DNA from: Streptomyces sp. NBC_01717
GTDB lineage: Bacteria > Actinomycetota > Actinomycetes > Streptomycetales > Streptomycetaceae
Length of the DNA: 63,468 nt
NCBI RefSeq assembly: GCF_036248255.1
Contig: NZ_CP109180.1
Span: 1 to 63,468, forward strand
Reading direction: 5' to 3'
The notes under the pieces were generated by a model, which was not told the origin of the DNA, did no database searches, and was given only the letters and a program-made list of their open reading frames with translations. Below are positions 8,507-16,265 of the stretch, one piece after another (position 1 is the first letter of the stretch; every line of letters begins with the position of its first letter). The position numbers and the translations under genes are program-made.

Positions 8507-9593
8507 CCGCCCCCGTCCTGCGGCCTGGTCCCGGGGCTCCGGCGACGGGACATCGAGACCCCCGCGCACTGTGGCCCGAGCACGCCCGCCGGCTCCACGA
8601 CCACCTGGTGGAGCTGTACGGCGAGGACGACGCGCTGCCCACCCTCGCCGCCGCCTGGATCGCCCACCAGCGCAGCGTCAACACGCAGAAGACCTACGGT
8701 CGCGGCTTCCGCATCCTCGAGGAGTTCGCCCGCGAGTACGGCGTCCACCCGATGGCCGTGACCTTCCCGCTCGCCGACACCTTCCGCCTCCATCTGGAGA
8801 CCGCGCCCACCTTGCAGCGGCTCAAGGGCGGGGCACGCGGCGAGATGGCCCGCACCGGCATGCCGTACTCGGACGCCTCCCGCGCGCGAACGCCCTGTCG
8901 TCGGCCAGCTCGTTCTTCGCGTACCTGGACGTCGTCAGCGACGACGGGGTGAAAAACCCCTTCGACGCAGTGCAGCGCCCGTACATCGACCCGGACTACT
9001 CGCCCACCCCTGGCTACACCGAGGCCGAGTTTGCACGCCTGCTGGCCGTCGCCCGGGACCACCATCGCGTCGCCGCGTACCGCACACGCGCCTACGCCCT
9101 GCTGCTCGTCCTCTACACCTGCTGTCTGCGCATCGACTCCCTGCTCAACGCCCGTGTCGACGACCTCGGTTACGACAAGGGGCACCGCGTGCTGCTCCTG
9201 GAGAAAATGAAGGGCGGCGGCCGCAAGAAGAAGCCGATCCCGCCCGCGGCCTGGGACGCGCTCCAGGGCTACCTCGACGGCCGCACCGAGGGTTGGCTGT
9301 TCCAGACCGCCACCGGCGGCCAGCTGGACGAGCCCGCGGTGTGGCGCCTACTGCGCTCCCTGGCCAAACGCGCCGATCTGCCACTGCGTGGGCCGCACGG
9401 CGTGAAGGGCGACGCGGTCACCCACGCCCTGGCCAAGCCGGAAGCCCGCCCGGACAAGGTCCAGCGCTGGGCCGACCACAAGAACCCCCGCACCACCCAG
9501 CGCTACAACCACCGCAAGGAACTGCTGGACGACAGCCCCGGCTACGGCCTCGCCGCCGACATCGCAGGCGCGCTGGAACGTAGCGAGGCCTGA
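8503..9593 (+). pseudogene. Tyrosine recombinase, frameshifted
   Basis: The GTG at 8503 overlaps the HEPN stop. Residues 1-125 read as an integrase N-terminal SAM-like domain (TLAAAWIAHQRSVNTQKTYG). At 8885-8895 the frame shifts at CGCGCGCG, and the catalytic domain continues in another frame: the Arg-I region CCLRIDSLLNARV, a Lys-rich beta hairpin, then RTTQRYNH with the Tyr. Two extra bases (one CG unit) would explain the shift. The usual HxxR box reads HGVK, so the second catalytic Arg is also replaced. It is either an inactive integrase or a sequencing slip plus a divergent active site. Confidence 0.7.
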
Positions 9594-9872
9594 GCGGCAA
9601 GGACGAGGTTGCGGGGCTAGGCCCGTAGCGGTGTAGGGGACGCGATTCCAGCGGCGACAGGCAGGAAAGCCGCAGGTCGGTGGCTTTGAATACGGAACTC
9701 CTCGTGGGCAGCGTGGAGTCCGGAGCCGGGGCTTGCGCTGCTAACCCCCGGCTCCCCCATCCTTCGGCACTGTCAGAGCCGCTGCCCGGGACACAAGGGC
9801 TGGGGCTACTGCACCCTCCGCCCAGAACGCGCACCCGGCGCGTCTGACCTCCGAGCCCGAAGGACAACCGAT

Positions 9873-10169
9873 ATGACCGCCCGCCAGGCCGCGCGCCGCC
9901 TCATCACCCGGACCGCCCCGCCCGTCGGACTGGCGGGCCTGGCCCTGGCCGCCAAGACCTACGCCGACGTGTCGGGATGGGTCGCCCTGCTCATTACTGT
10001 GGTCGGTGTCGTCATCGGCGCCCTGCCAGCGCTTCTGCCGCAGGAATCCGAGCACCGACGCGACGCGTGGCGAGACTGGCTCCGCCACCGGGAGCGCATG
10101 GCGCGTCTGCGCATTGGTGTCCACGCCGCACGTTCCCCCGCGGGGCGGGGGAATGATCGCTCCGGCTGA
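9873..10169 (+). CDS. Small membrane protein
   Basis: A 98-residue protein with an ATG start and AAGGACA upstream. One or two hydrophobic segments (residues 17-30 and 37-58) are followed by an Arg-rich cytoplasmic tail with the pattern WRDWLRHRERMARLR. Such small one-gene membrane proteins are common in streptomycete mobile DNA, and I cannot assign a role. The 279 bases before it hold nothing I can name. Confidence 0.6.
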   Translation: MTARQAARRLITRTAPPVGLAGLALAAKTYADVSGWVALLITVVGVVIGALPALLPQESEHRRDAWRDWLRHRERMARLRIGVHAARSPAGRGNDRSG

Positions 10170-10287
10170 TTGCGCAGGACACGCTCATCGAGGGTGCGGT
10201 CGACGAGTTCGAGTGCGGACCTTGGCCTCCTGGTCGACCGGCACGGCGGTCACTGCCCGGCGCCCGGGTCCGCCTCACTGACGGCCG

Positions 10288-10312
10288 CCCCGCCGTGGTG
10301 TACGCGGCGGGG
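10288..10312. terminator. Hairpin terminator
   Basis: CCCCGCCG at 10288 pairs with CGGCGGGG at 10305 across a 9-base loop, about 120 bases after the small membrane protein gene ends. There is no U-tract, as is common in streptomycetes. The rest of 10170-10667 has an AT-rich patch near 10470-10500 that may hold a promoter for the next small gene, and no other frame I trust. Confidence 0.5.
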
Positions 10313-10667
10313 TAGTGCGAGGCGGGTGCGTCGACCGCCTACCTGATTCGCGAACTAAAGTTGGGCGGGCGCGGCCGTCTGCTACCGCCAGAAAAAGTTT
10401 TGTCCCCCGTCTTCACAGGCGGAGGGGGTGCACGGCCTGTGATTGTTAGAACGCGACCACACCAGCAACCTTTGAATGAACGATATATATACACTTCATC
10501 GGACACATTGCGCGACCGAGGTCGTAACGCCCCTTAGAAACCAAGGGTATTGTAGGACCTGCCTCGCAGAACCCTCCAACTGAACAGCGGAGGCTGTCCA
10601 GTTCGCAGACCCCCCGGTACCAGCACGCCTGGTGCCGGACCGGGAGGGCGAAAGTGAGGTGGTGCTG

Positions 10668-10793
10668 ATGAGCGGCCCGTGGGACAAGCCCGACAGGAAG
10701 AAGTGGCCAGAGCCAGATAAGTGGCAGGTCTTCCTGACGGCGACAAGTCTGCTGGTGGCAGTCATCGCGCTGGCGGTGCAGTTCGCTCAGTGA
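10668..10793 (+). CDS. Small single-pass membrane peptide
   Basis: A 41-residue frame reading MSGPWDKPDRKKWPEPDK followed by a hydrophobic helix (FLTATSLLVAVIALAVQF) and stop. The clean charged-head, membrane-tail design and codon use (GC-rich third positions) suggest a real gene. A GAGG lies about 10 bases upstream, which is a little far. A hairpin terminator follows it. Function unknown. Confidence 0.5.
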   Translation: MSGPWDKPDRKKWPEPDKWQVFLTATSLLVAVIALAVQFAQ

Positions 10794-10853
10794 CGTCACT
10801 GAGTCCGCCTCACGACCGGTCGGAATCGGTCCGCGCCCCGCTGCGAATGCAGC

Positions 10854-10884
10854 GAGCCCGGCCGCCTGTAGATCGACCGGGCTC
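10854..10884. terminator. Hairpin terminator
   Basis: GAGCCCGG at 10854-10861 pairs with CCGGGCTC at 10877-10884 across a 15-base loop, 60 bases after the 41-residue gene. Confidence 0.5.
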
Positions 10885-11075
10885 GTGAACTGCGTGGAGG
10901 GACCTGATCCGGATACCGCCGGGTCGGGTCTCTCTGCGCCGACCGGAGCCACCCCCAGCCGACAAGTAAAACATTACCACCTTTGAACCGCATCCAACCT
11001 GAAACCGCAGGTCAGAAGGCTGACCACCCCACCCTGACGCACCCGTGGATGCGTAAGGGTGGAGGTCTCACGCCT

Positions 11076-11400
11076 CTACATGACGACGGCGAGCAGGGCG
11101 TTGTCCTCCCACTGGTCGACGACTTCGAGGTATCCGGCGAACACCTTGGAGTACGGGGCCCATCCGCCCTGCTTGGCGATGACGATCTGGTCGTGGCCGT
11201 TGAGGCGGGAGGAGGTGGCCAGTCCTCGGCAGGGCGAGTGCCCGGTGAACGGGATCTCGATCCCGGCGCGTTCGCCGGCGCGGGTGATGATGTCGCCGAT
11301 GGACTCGGGCTGCGGCCCGCGCTCCAGCCGCGCGGACCTCTCGTACGCCACGAAGCGGTGGCAGCTGCTGCGCCAGCACAAGGAGCGGCGCTTCCTGCGC
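11076..11400 (-). pseudogene. Tyrosine recombinase C-terminal remnant
   Basis: The minus strand reads IGDIITRAGERAGIEIPFTG, then HSPCRGLATSSRLNGHDQ, then IAKQGGWAPYSKVFAGYLEV. These match the HxLR box, the Gly-Gly-Trp segment and the catalytic Tyr of the same actinobacterial integrase family as the gene at 62261-63337. The HSLRxG box reads HSPCRG here, so a catalytic residue is damaged. The N-terminal and core-binding domains are missing. It is an integrase relic facing the next gene. Confidence 0.7.
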
Positions 11401-11480
11401 GGTCAGGCCAGCCGCTGACGGCAAGAATTGAACTGGTAGATAGAGCCAACTCGGCCGCCCCCCAGGCCCGGCCCGGTCCG

Positions 11481-12398
11481 ATGCGCGACAATCGCGGCGT
11501 GCAGACATCGACGTTCCCCTCGGTCCGCGCGCTCGACCAACTCCTCGACGGCCTGGGTGCCGGCGCGGCTCGTCGGCGTCAGCTTGACATGGTGCGCGGG
11601 GAGCTGGAGCGGGCGCTGAACCGGGGCGCGCTGCCGGTCGGTGCCCGGCGCAGCCTGCAGCGGCTCCTGGAAGAAGAGGCGCTCCGCCCGTACGTACGGC
11701 TCGCGGAGTCCGGGGCGCTGCGGCACCGACGGGTCGCGGGTGCCTTCCCGCCCACATCGAAGGCGACCAACGAGATCCGCCGCAAGTGCATCGACCTGCT
11801 GCGCGAAGCGCTGGGGGTGCCCGCGCTGCGCCTGGGCGGCGGGGAGATCCCGCTGCAGCCCGCACCGGAGGCGGCAACACTCTCCGCCCTGACCCGCCAG
11901 CTCGACCAGTACCTCGCCGGGGCCATGTCCCCGGCACAGACCCGGCTGACGGCCGTACTCGCACTGGAACTGGACACCGCGGCACGAAGCGGGGAACTGG
12001 CCGACCTGCGCACCACGCACCTGGGCCAGGACAACACCGCGGTGTACGTCGAGCGGCGCCCCCAGGGCGGTGGCGCCATCGAGGGGGAGTGGGTGGAGAC
12101 CTCGGCGCTGGCCCGGGCCGCGCTGGAGCGCTGGCTGGACGTGCGCGAGGACCTGGTGCAGCGGGCCCACGGCACCTCGCGGCTGTGGGTGTCGCTCTGG
12201 ATGAACCACGACGGCGTCCTCGACGACCAGGGCTACACCGTGATCCGCCCGCCCGGGATGCCGTTGGAGGAGAACGGGCTCGTGACCTCGTACCGGGTCG
12301 GCCGACTGAGCTACGACGGGCTGCGCCAACTGTTGCCCCTCAAAATGGAGCAGCTGCGGCGCGCGGTTGAGGCCGAACGCCAGCGCACCGCCGCGTAG
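11481..12398 (+). CDS. Integrase-like protein lacking a C-terminal catalytic box
   Basis: Up to 305 residues. The region AVLALELDTAARSGELADLR looks like the Arg-I strand of a tyrosine recombinase (usually GLRxGELLALR), followed by a beta-rich VYVERR segment. The expected HxxR and final Tyr boxes are not obvious: the C-terminus reads VTSYRVGRLSYDGLRQLLPL. It may be a divergent recombinase or a DNA-binding relative. The ATG at 11481 or the GTG at 11499 is the likely start, with no strong Shine-Dalgarno at either. An AGGGCTTGTTAT motif shared with 33.5 and 35.4 kb lies just downstream at 12458. Confidence 0.55.
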   Translation: MRDNRGVQTSTFPSVRALDQLLDGLGAGAARRRQLDMVRGELERALNRGALPVGARRSLQRLLEEEALRPYVRLAESGALRHRRVAGAFPPTSKATNEIRRKCIDLLREALGVPALRLGGGEIPLQPAPEAATLSALTRQLDQYLAGAMSPAQTRLTAVLALELDTAARSGELADLRTTHLGQDNTAVYVERRPQGGGAIEGEWVETSALARAALERWLDVREDLVQRAHGTSRLWVSLWMNHDGVLDDQGYTVIRPPGMPLEENGLVTSYRVGRLSYDGLRQLLPLKMEQLRRAVEAERQRTAA

Positions 12399-12457
12399 TC
12401 CCTTCCCTACTTGCTGCCTGACCTGGTCTTTCGCCGTACGGCGGCCGTGCACCCCGA

Positions 12458-12473
12458 AGGGCTTGTTATCAGC
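12458..12473. repeat. AGGGCTTGTTAT repeat copy A
   Basis: AGGGCTTGTTATCAGC lies 60 bases past the integrase-like gene. Two further copies of the 5' twelve bases occur at 33502 and, inverted, at 35427-35449. The position after a recombinase-like gene makes it a candidate attachment site. The rest of 12399-12670 shows nothing I can name. Confidence 0.4.
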
Positions 12474-12670
12474 AAGAGCGCGGCTTCTATGGAACGTAAG
12501 CGGATCACATTGCAGCTTTCCGTTCAGCAGGCGGGCCGGAAGAGGTTCACTCCGTCGAGTGAGGCCGGCTCTATCCGGAGTTGCTGCTTGATGCCTCCAG
12601 CAGCGGCAGGGGGGGTCAGCTTCTCTGGCGTCGTCTTCCAAAGATGATCAGCAGTCGATATCTTCCCGCC

Positions 12671-13447
12671 ATGGGTGAGTGGGGGATGCATCTCAGACGG
12701 CGCGGCTGCTGGTTCTCCTGGCAGAACGTGGATGAACTAGTCAAGATCCTTGAAGAGGAAGTTCCGCAGGGCCAACTGGCTATATCTGGCGCCGAGATCT
12801 CGATCTCAACCGATCAGCATGGTGTGCGGTGGAAGAAGACACAGACGCGTGAGTGGACCGACCTCAACGCCTTCAAGACCGACATGCAGAGCAATCAGGT
12901 GATTTCAGATCTGGTGATCGAACGCCGATCAACGGCCGCCGATACTCCCAGGATCACTATCGAGATCGGTAAGCGCACGCGCGCTTGGCGCCCGTTCGGC
13001 AGGCGGGCCTTCGCGGTGAGCCGACTCAGCGGCGGCAGTGAATCGTGGCAGCTAGGTGCTGCCACCCGGATCGCCGACACCTTCGCTCGCGCTCGGTTCC
13101 TCGGGCGCCGCCTGGCTAAGTGGCTCGACCGTCTTCAGTTCCTGTGTATCGCCGTCGCTTCGTGGAGCTTGATCTACTCCCCCTCCGGAGTCGGTGGGCA
13201 AGTCGGCTCTGCGGGTCTCCTGATGCTGGTTGCGGCATACCAAATCGACAAATACCTAACCCGAACGATCTTGCTGAATCAGCCGAAAGGCATGCAGGGC
13301 TTCGTTGCCCGAAGGAGTGCCAACCACCGTGTGACGGGCGGTAGCCAGCGGGAGGTCTTCCTCTTCGTCATGAGCGTCTTGGGTGCGGTCGCCGGAGTGA
13401 TCGGCACGGTCGTTGCGATCGTCACCTATCTCTTCCCGCGAGGCTGA
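12671..13447 (+). CDS. Membrane protein, hypothetical
   Basis: About 258 residues from the ATG at 12671. An N-terminal soluble domain of 150 residues (WFSWQNVDELVKILEEEVP, then strand-rich sequence) is followed by two hydrophobic segments (FLCIAVASWSLIYSP and QVGSAGLLMLVAAYQI) and a last pair at the C-terminus (VFLFVMSVLGAVAGVIGTVV). An upstream ATG at 12644 is also possible. I do not recognise the family. Its 3' end overlaps the convergent 13422-13802 gene by 26 bases. Confidence 0.6.
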   Translation: MGEWGMHLRRRGCWFSWQNVDELVKILEEEVPQGQLAISGAEISISTDQHGVRWKKTQTREWTDLNAFKTDMQSNQVISDLVIERRSTAADTPRITIEIGKRTRAWRPFGRRAFAVSRLSGGSESWQLGAATRIADTFARARFLGRRLAKWLDRLQFLCIAVASWSLIYSPSGVGGQVGSAGLLMLVAAYQIDKYLTRTILLNQPKGMQGFVARRSANHRVTGGSQREVFLFVMSVLGAVAGVIGTVVAIVTYLFPRG

Positions 13448-13802
13448 GGACTCTGGTGCCGGTGCACTGTCGGGCCAGCTCGGCCCGCAGTCGCTCGTTG
13501 TCGAGGGTGAGGGCCTGGACGCGCTGGGCGAGTGTGTCGACGGACAGGCGAAGATCGGTGATCTCCTCGTGGCGCGCGCGACGTGCCTCGCGGAGCTGGC
13601 CCTGGAGTTCTTGGATGCGTCCGCGCAGGGTCGCCGGGACGTCTGGGCCGCTGGAGCGTTCGTCAACGCGCTGCCGGAAGAGTTCCAGGATGTCGTTGGC
13701 CCGGTAGGCGGTCGCCCGTGAGGTGCCCGCCTCGCGGGCCAGGGAGGCGACGGTGAGGCTGCCGTCACTGTGCTGCGGATCGCCGGCGAGGAGGCGATCC
13801 AT
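13422..13802 (-). CDS. Helix-turn-helix plus coiled-coil protein
   Basis: A 126-residue protein. Residues 14-45 (LTVASLAREAGTSRATAYRA) form a helix-turn-helix. Residues 55-115 are a long charged coiled coil (LRGRIQELQGQLREARRARH, continuing with leucine heptads). This layout fits the small accessory proteins (DUF6262-like, KfrA-like) that accompany streptomycete recombinases or plasmid maintenance genes. It ends within the convergent membrane protein gene. DNA binding is likely, and the target is unknown. Confidence 0.6.
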   Translation of the reverse strand: MDRLLAGDPQHSDGSLTVASLAREAGTSRATAYRANDILELFRQRVDERSSGPDVPATLRGRIQELQGQLREARRARHEEITDLRLSVDTLAQRVQALTLDNERLRAELARQCTGTRVLSLAGRDR

Positions 13803-13843
13803 GGCCCCAATCAGGGCGGTATGAACCGCGGGTGTGTCACACG

Positions 13844-13882
13844 CGAAGAACCCCGGCGGACAGTTTCCACCGGGGTTCTTCG
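13844..13882. terminator. Terminator of the minus-strand 13.9-18.6 kb operon
   Basis: CGAAGAACCCCGG at 13844-13856 pairs perfectly with its complement at 13870-13882 across a 13-base loop. It lies 27 bases past the last gene of the operon and reads the same from the other side, so it could stop both directions. Confidence 0.75.
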
Positions 13883-13908
13883 GGCGGGCCGACGGGCCTG
13901 CAGGCGTG

Positions 13909-14286
13909 CTACAGGTCGATTTCCTCGTCGTCGCGGTCGCGGTCCTGGCCGTTGTCGGCCGGGGGCGGGGTCGGCTCGAAGCTGCGGGGGCGGGCGGCGT
14001 GGTCCAGGCCCCGGGCGGCGAAGCCCTTGTCGCCGTCGCCGCGGTGTTCCTTCTCCGCCTCGGCGACCTCGCGGTGGTCGGCGCCGGCTGTGTCGACCAG
14101 GTGCCGGGCGTGGGCGGCCTGTTGCTCGTAGGCGCTGACGTCGGCCGGGGTGACCTCCTGGCCGGACGCCGTCTTCTCCTCCAGTTCGGCGGCGGTCCGG
14201 TCGAGCTGGGCGAGGGCCGGAAGTATCCCTGCGACCTCCTCCTGGTGGGCGCGGACTTCCTGGTCCTCGGTCTGGGTGTCGCTCAC
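13909..14286 (-). CDS. Acidic helical protein with shared C-terminal tail
   Basis: A 125-residue, highly charged protein, last gene of the operon. A GTG start has GAAAGGA upstream. Residues 10-85 form amphipathic helices (LAQLDRTAAELEEKTASGQE), and the rest is Pro/Asp-rich and probably disordered. It ends RDRDDEEIDL, matching the tails of three other frames in this operon and of the relaxase at 26977. Composition and size are what one would expect of a small partner or cargo protein. I recognise no enzyme family. The tail is the only shared feature, and I infer from it a possible link to the type IV secretion apparatus. Confidence 0.7.
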   Translation of the reverse strand: MSDTQTEDQEVRAHQEEVAGILPALAQLDRTAAELEEKTASGQEVTPADVSAYEQQAAHARHLVDTAGADHREVAEAEKEHRGDGDKGFAARGLDHAARPRSFEPTPPPADNGQDRDRDDEEIDL

Positions 14287-14317
14287 TGTCGTGTCCTTTC
14301 TTCTCGGTGACGGGGTC

Positions 14318-14422
14318 TCAGAAGTCGATGTCGAGGTCGTCGTCGACCTCCGGCGGCGCGGGGCCGGCGCCGGGCTCGTCGCGTACCGGTCGCAGGTGGC
14401 GCCCGGCGGCGGTCGGCTTCAC
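14318..14422 (-). CDS. 34-residue peptide, or displaced tail of the upstream protein
   Basis: A GTG overlaps the stop of the 14419-15180 gene (GTGA) and opens a 34-residue frame that ends PEVDDDLDIDF before TGA. Codon bias is right for coding. It could be a tiny separate gene, translationally coupled. Alternatively it is the true C-terminus of the membrane protein, reached by a frameshift at CAGCAGCAGTGA. Either way it carries the acidic hydrophobic tail seen in its neighbours. Confidence 0.55.
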   Translation of the reverse strand: MKPTAAGRHLRPVRDEPGAGPAPPEVDDDLDIDF

Positions 14423-15180
14423 TGCTGCTGCTCTTCGCGCTCGGCGGCGGTCAGCTCGACCGGGGCCTCGTGGCCGGCGGCCTTGAGCAGCGCGGCGACG
14501 TTCAGCTCGTCGCCAACGGCCACGGCGCGCGAGTCGCGGGCGTTGCTCGCGGCGACCAGGGCCTCGACCGTCTTGCTGATCGCCTCGACTCGGGCCACCT
14601 CGGTGCGGTGCATCCACTGGGCCTCGGTGGCGCGGGTCTGTCCCTCGATCGCGGCGAGAACGTGCTGGTTGCGGCCCTTGGTCTCCTCCATCACCCGCTG
14701 GTGACGCTGCTCGCGCTCCAGGCGACGGTCGCCGCGCCACAGCGGGGCGGCAACCGCATAGATGGCGGCGGTGCCCAGCAACCACATCAGAGCTCGCAGC
14801 GGCCAGTCCGGTGTCCAGGCCGTGATGCCGAGCAGGGCGAGGGTTCCTCCCGCTGCAAACGCGAACCGGGTGGTATCGCTGTCGCCGTGCGGTTTGGCGG
14901 CCGACACTGTCCCGGCCGCGGCGGCAAACGCGGCCAGCACTCCCGTGATCCACAGCGGTTCGGTGGAACCGTCGGGCAAACGGTCGTGCCATGCCCACGC
15001 CAGACCAGTAACGGCCGTAGTGACCAGCCCTGGCGCGAAGCGGCCGAAGTGCTCCCACAGCAAGCGGGCGGCGGAGCGGACCGGCGGCAGCGGCTCGACG
15101 TTGGCGATGTACGGGGCGGTGATCTGATGCTCGCGGGCGAGCAGGTGCAGGGTGGGGTCGAAGGGGACGGGCTCGGTCAT
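14419..15180 (-). CDS. Four-pass membrane protein with cytoplasmic coiled coil
   Basis: A 253-residue protein. Residues 38-135 contain about four hydrophobic segments (FAPGLVTTAVTGLAWAW, ITGVLAAFAAAAGTVSAA, FAFAAGGTLALLGITAW and ALMWLLGTAAIYAVAAPLW). The remaining 115 residues are charged and helical (RRLEREQRHQRVMEETKGRN, then EAISKTVEALVAAS). It ends EEREEQQQ, with a tail-bearing frame starting at the same stop. Start ATG overlaps the previous stop (TCAT on the plus strand). Its layout resembles membrane adaptors near coupling proteins. No named family. Confidence 0.7.
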   Translation of the reverse strand: MTEPVPFDPTLHLLAREHQITAPYIANVEPLPPVRSAARLLWEHFGRFAPGLVTTAVTGLAWAWHDRLPDGSTEPLWITGVLAAFAAAAGTVSAAKPHGDSDTTRFAFAAGGTLALLGITAWTPDWPLRALMWLLGTAAIYAVAAPLWRGDRRLEREQRHQRVMEETKGRNQHVLAAIEGQTRATEAQWMHRTEVARVEAISKTVEALVAASNARDSRAVAVGDELNVAALLKAAGHEAPVELTAAEREEQQQ

Positions 15181-16265
15181 ACGTCGATCTCCATCTCGTG
15201 TCCGGGGGCAGGAAGTCGTCTGGCGGTGGGCCCGGTTGGGGCGGGCTCCGTATCTGCGCGGGCCAGCTCCGGCTCGCGTTCGGCGTGGTGGACGCGCTCG
15301 CGGTCGGCGATGGCGGGCTGCATCGCCCGCTCGGCGTGGTCGACCAGGGCGGTCGGCGCGAGCTGCGGGTGCAGAGCGAGGTCGCGCATGTGGTGGCCGG
15401 CGGCGTCGAGCCGGTCCAGAACGGCGGTGCCCAGGACCTGCTCGCCGGCATAAGAGGCGGTGCCGCCCGTCCCTGCGCGCTCCAGCTCGTCGAGGACCTG
15501 GCCGCTGGGCTGGGCGCCCGGCCGACGGGCGGTCTCCCACGCGACGGTGACTGTGTCGATCGGCGCGTGCCGGTCGTGCAGCGTGGTCATCGCCTCGTAG
15601 ACGGCGGCCAGCTGCGGGTCGGAGAAGTCACGGGGCTGCAGCCAACCGGTGACCTCGGGCAGCTGCTCGGGACGCCACAGCAGCGAGGCGACGGTCTCCA
15701 TCTCGGCCTGCAGGTCAACCCGGGCCCGTGCGGTGTGCTGCGCAAGCTGGATCTGCTCCTCGGCCGGAGTGTCGAGCAGATTCCGTACCGTCTCCGGCGC
15801 CGCCTTCCAGGCAGCGTCCAGGGCGGCGAGCCGGTTGCCGGTCCGCTCGACCTGGTCCAGCGCCTGGGCGGCCTGGTCGACCTCGGCCTGCTGCGCGGTG
15901 CTCCGGAGCTCATTGCCCGCGTGCTCGACGGACCGGTGGATCGCCGACTCCAGCGTCATCCCGCCGTACAGCGGCGCGGTGCGCGGGTCGGGGCAGGCGT
16001 TGGCCAGCGCCGCGATACGCGGCCGGGCCAGGCACTGGCGCAGCCCCTGGTCCTCGATCTGGGCCACGGCCGCGGTGACGGCCGACGGGACCTCCGTGCT
16101 GGGCACCGTACGGAAGTCGATGTTCTGCAGCGTCGTCCACAGCGCGCCCAGGTCCGGGCTGGAGAACGCGCCGGCGGGCACCCATCGCATCGCGGGCAGC
16201 ACCTCGGGACGGTGGAGAGCCGCCCCGATCAGCGCTTCTTCGGCCCGGCGCGCTAGCCGGGTCAT
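15177..16265 (-). CDS. Protein with two DnaB N-terminal-like domains, no helicase domain
   Basis: A 362-residue protein. Two stretches look like the N-terminal domain of replicative helicase DnaB: residues 7-50 (EALIGAALHRPEVLPAMRWV, then FSSPDLGALWTTLQ) and residues 185-245 (ASLLWRPEQLPEVTGWLQPR, then FSDPQLAAVYEAMTTLHDRH and the IDTVTV strand). No Walker motifs and no RecA domain are present. DnaB-N normally mediates hexamer assembly and primase binding, so this may bind primase or helicase. It ends APGHEMEIDV, the shared tail. ATGA overlap with the gene upstream. The domain call is from pattern only. Confidence 0.7.
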   Translation of the reverse strand: MTRLARRAEEALIGAALHRPEVLPAMRWVPAGAFSSPDLGALWTTLQNIDFRTVPSTEVPSAVTAAVAQIEDQGLRQCLARPRIAALANACPDPRTAPLYGGMTLESAIHRSVEHAGNELRSTAQQAEVDQAAQALDQVERTGNRLAALDAAWKAAPETVRNLLDTPAEEQIQLAQHTARARVDLQAEMETVASLLWRPEQLPEVTGWLQPRDFSDPQLAAVYEAMTTLHDRHAPIDTVTVAWETARRPGAQPSGQVLDELERAGTGGTASYAGEQVLGTAVLDRLDAAGHHMRDLALHPQLAPTALVDHAERAMQPAIADRERVHHAEREPELARADTEPAPTGPTARRLPAPGHEMEIDV

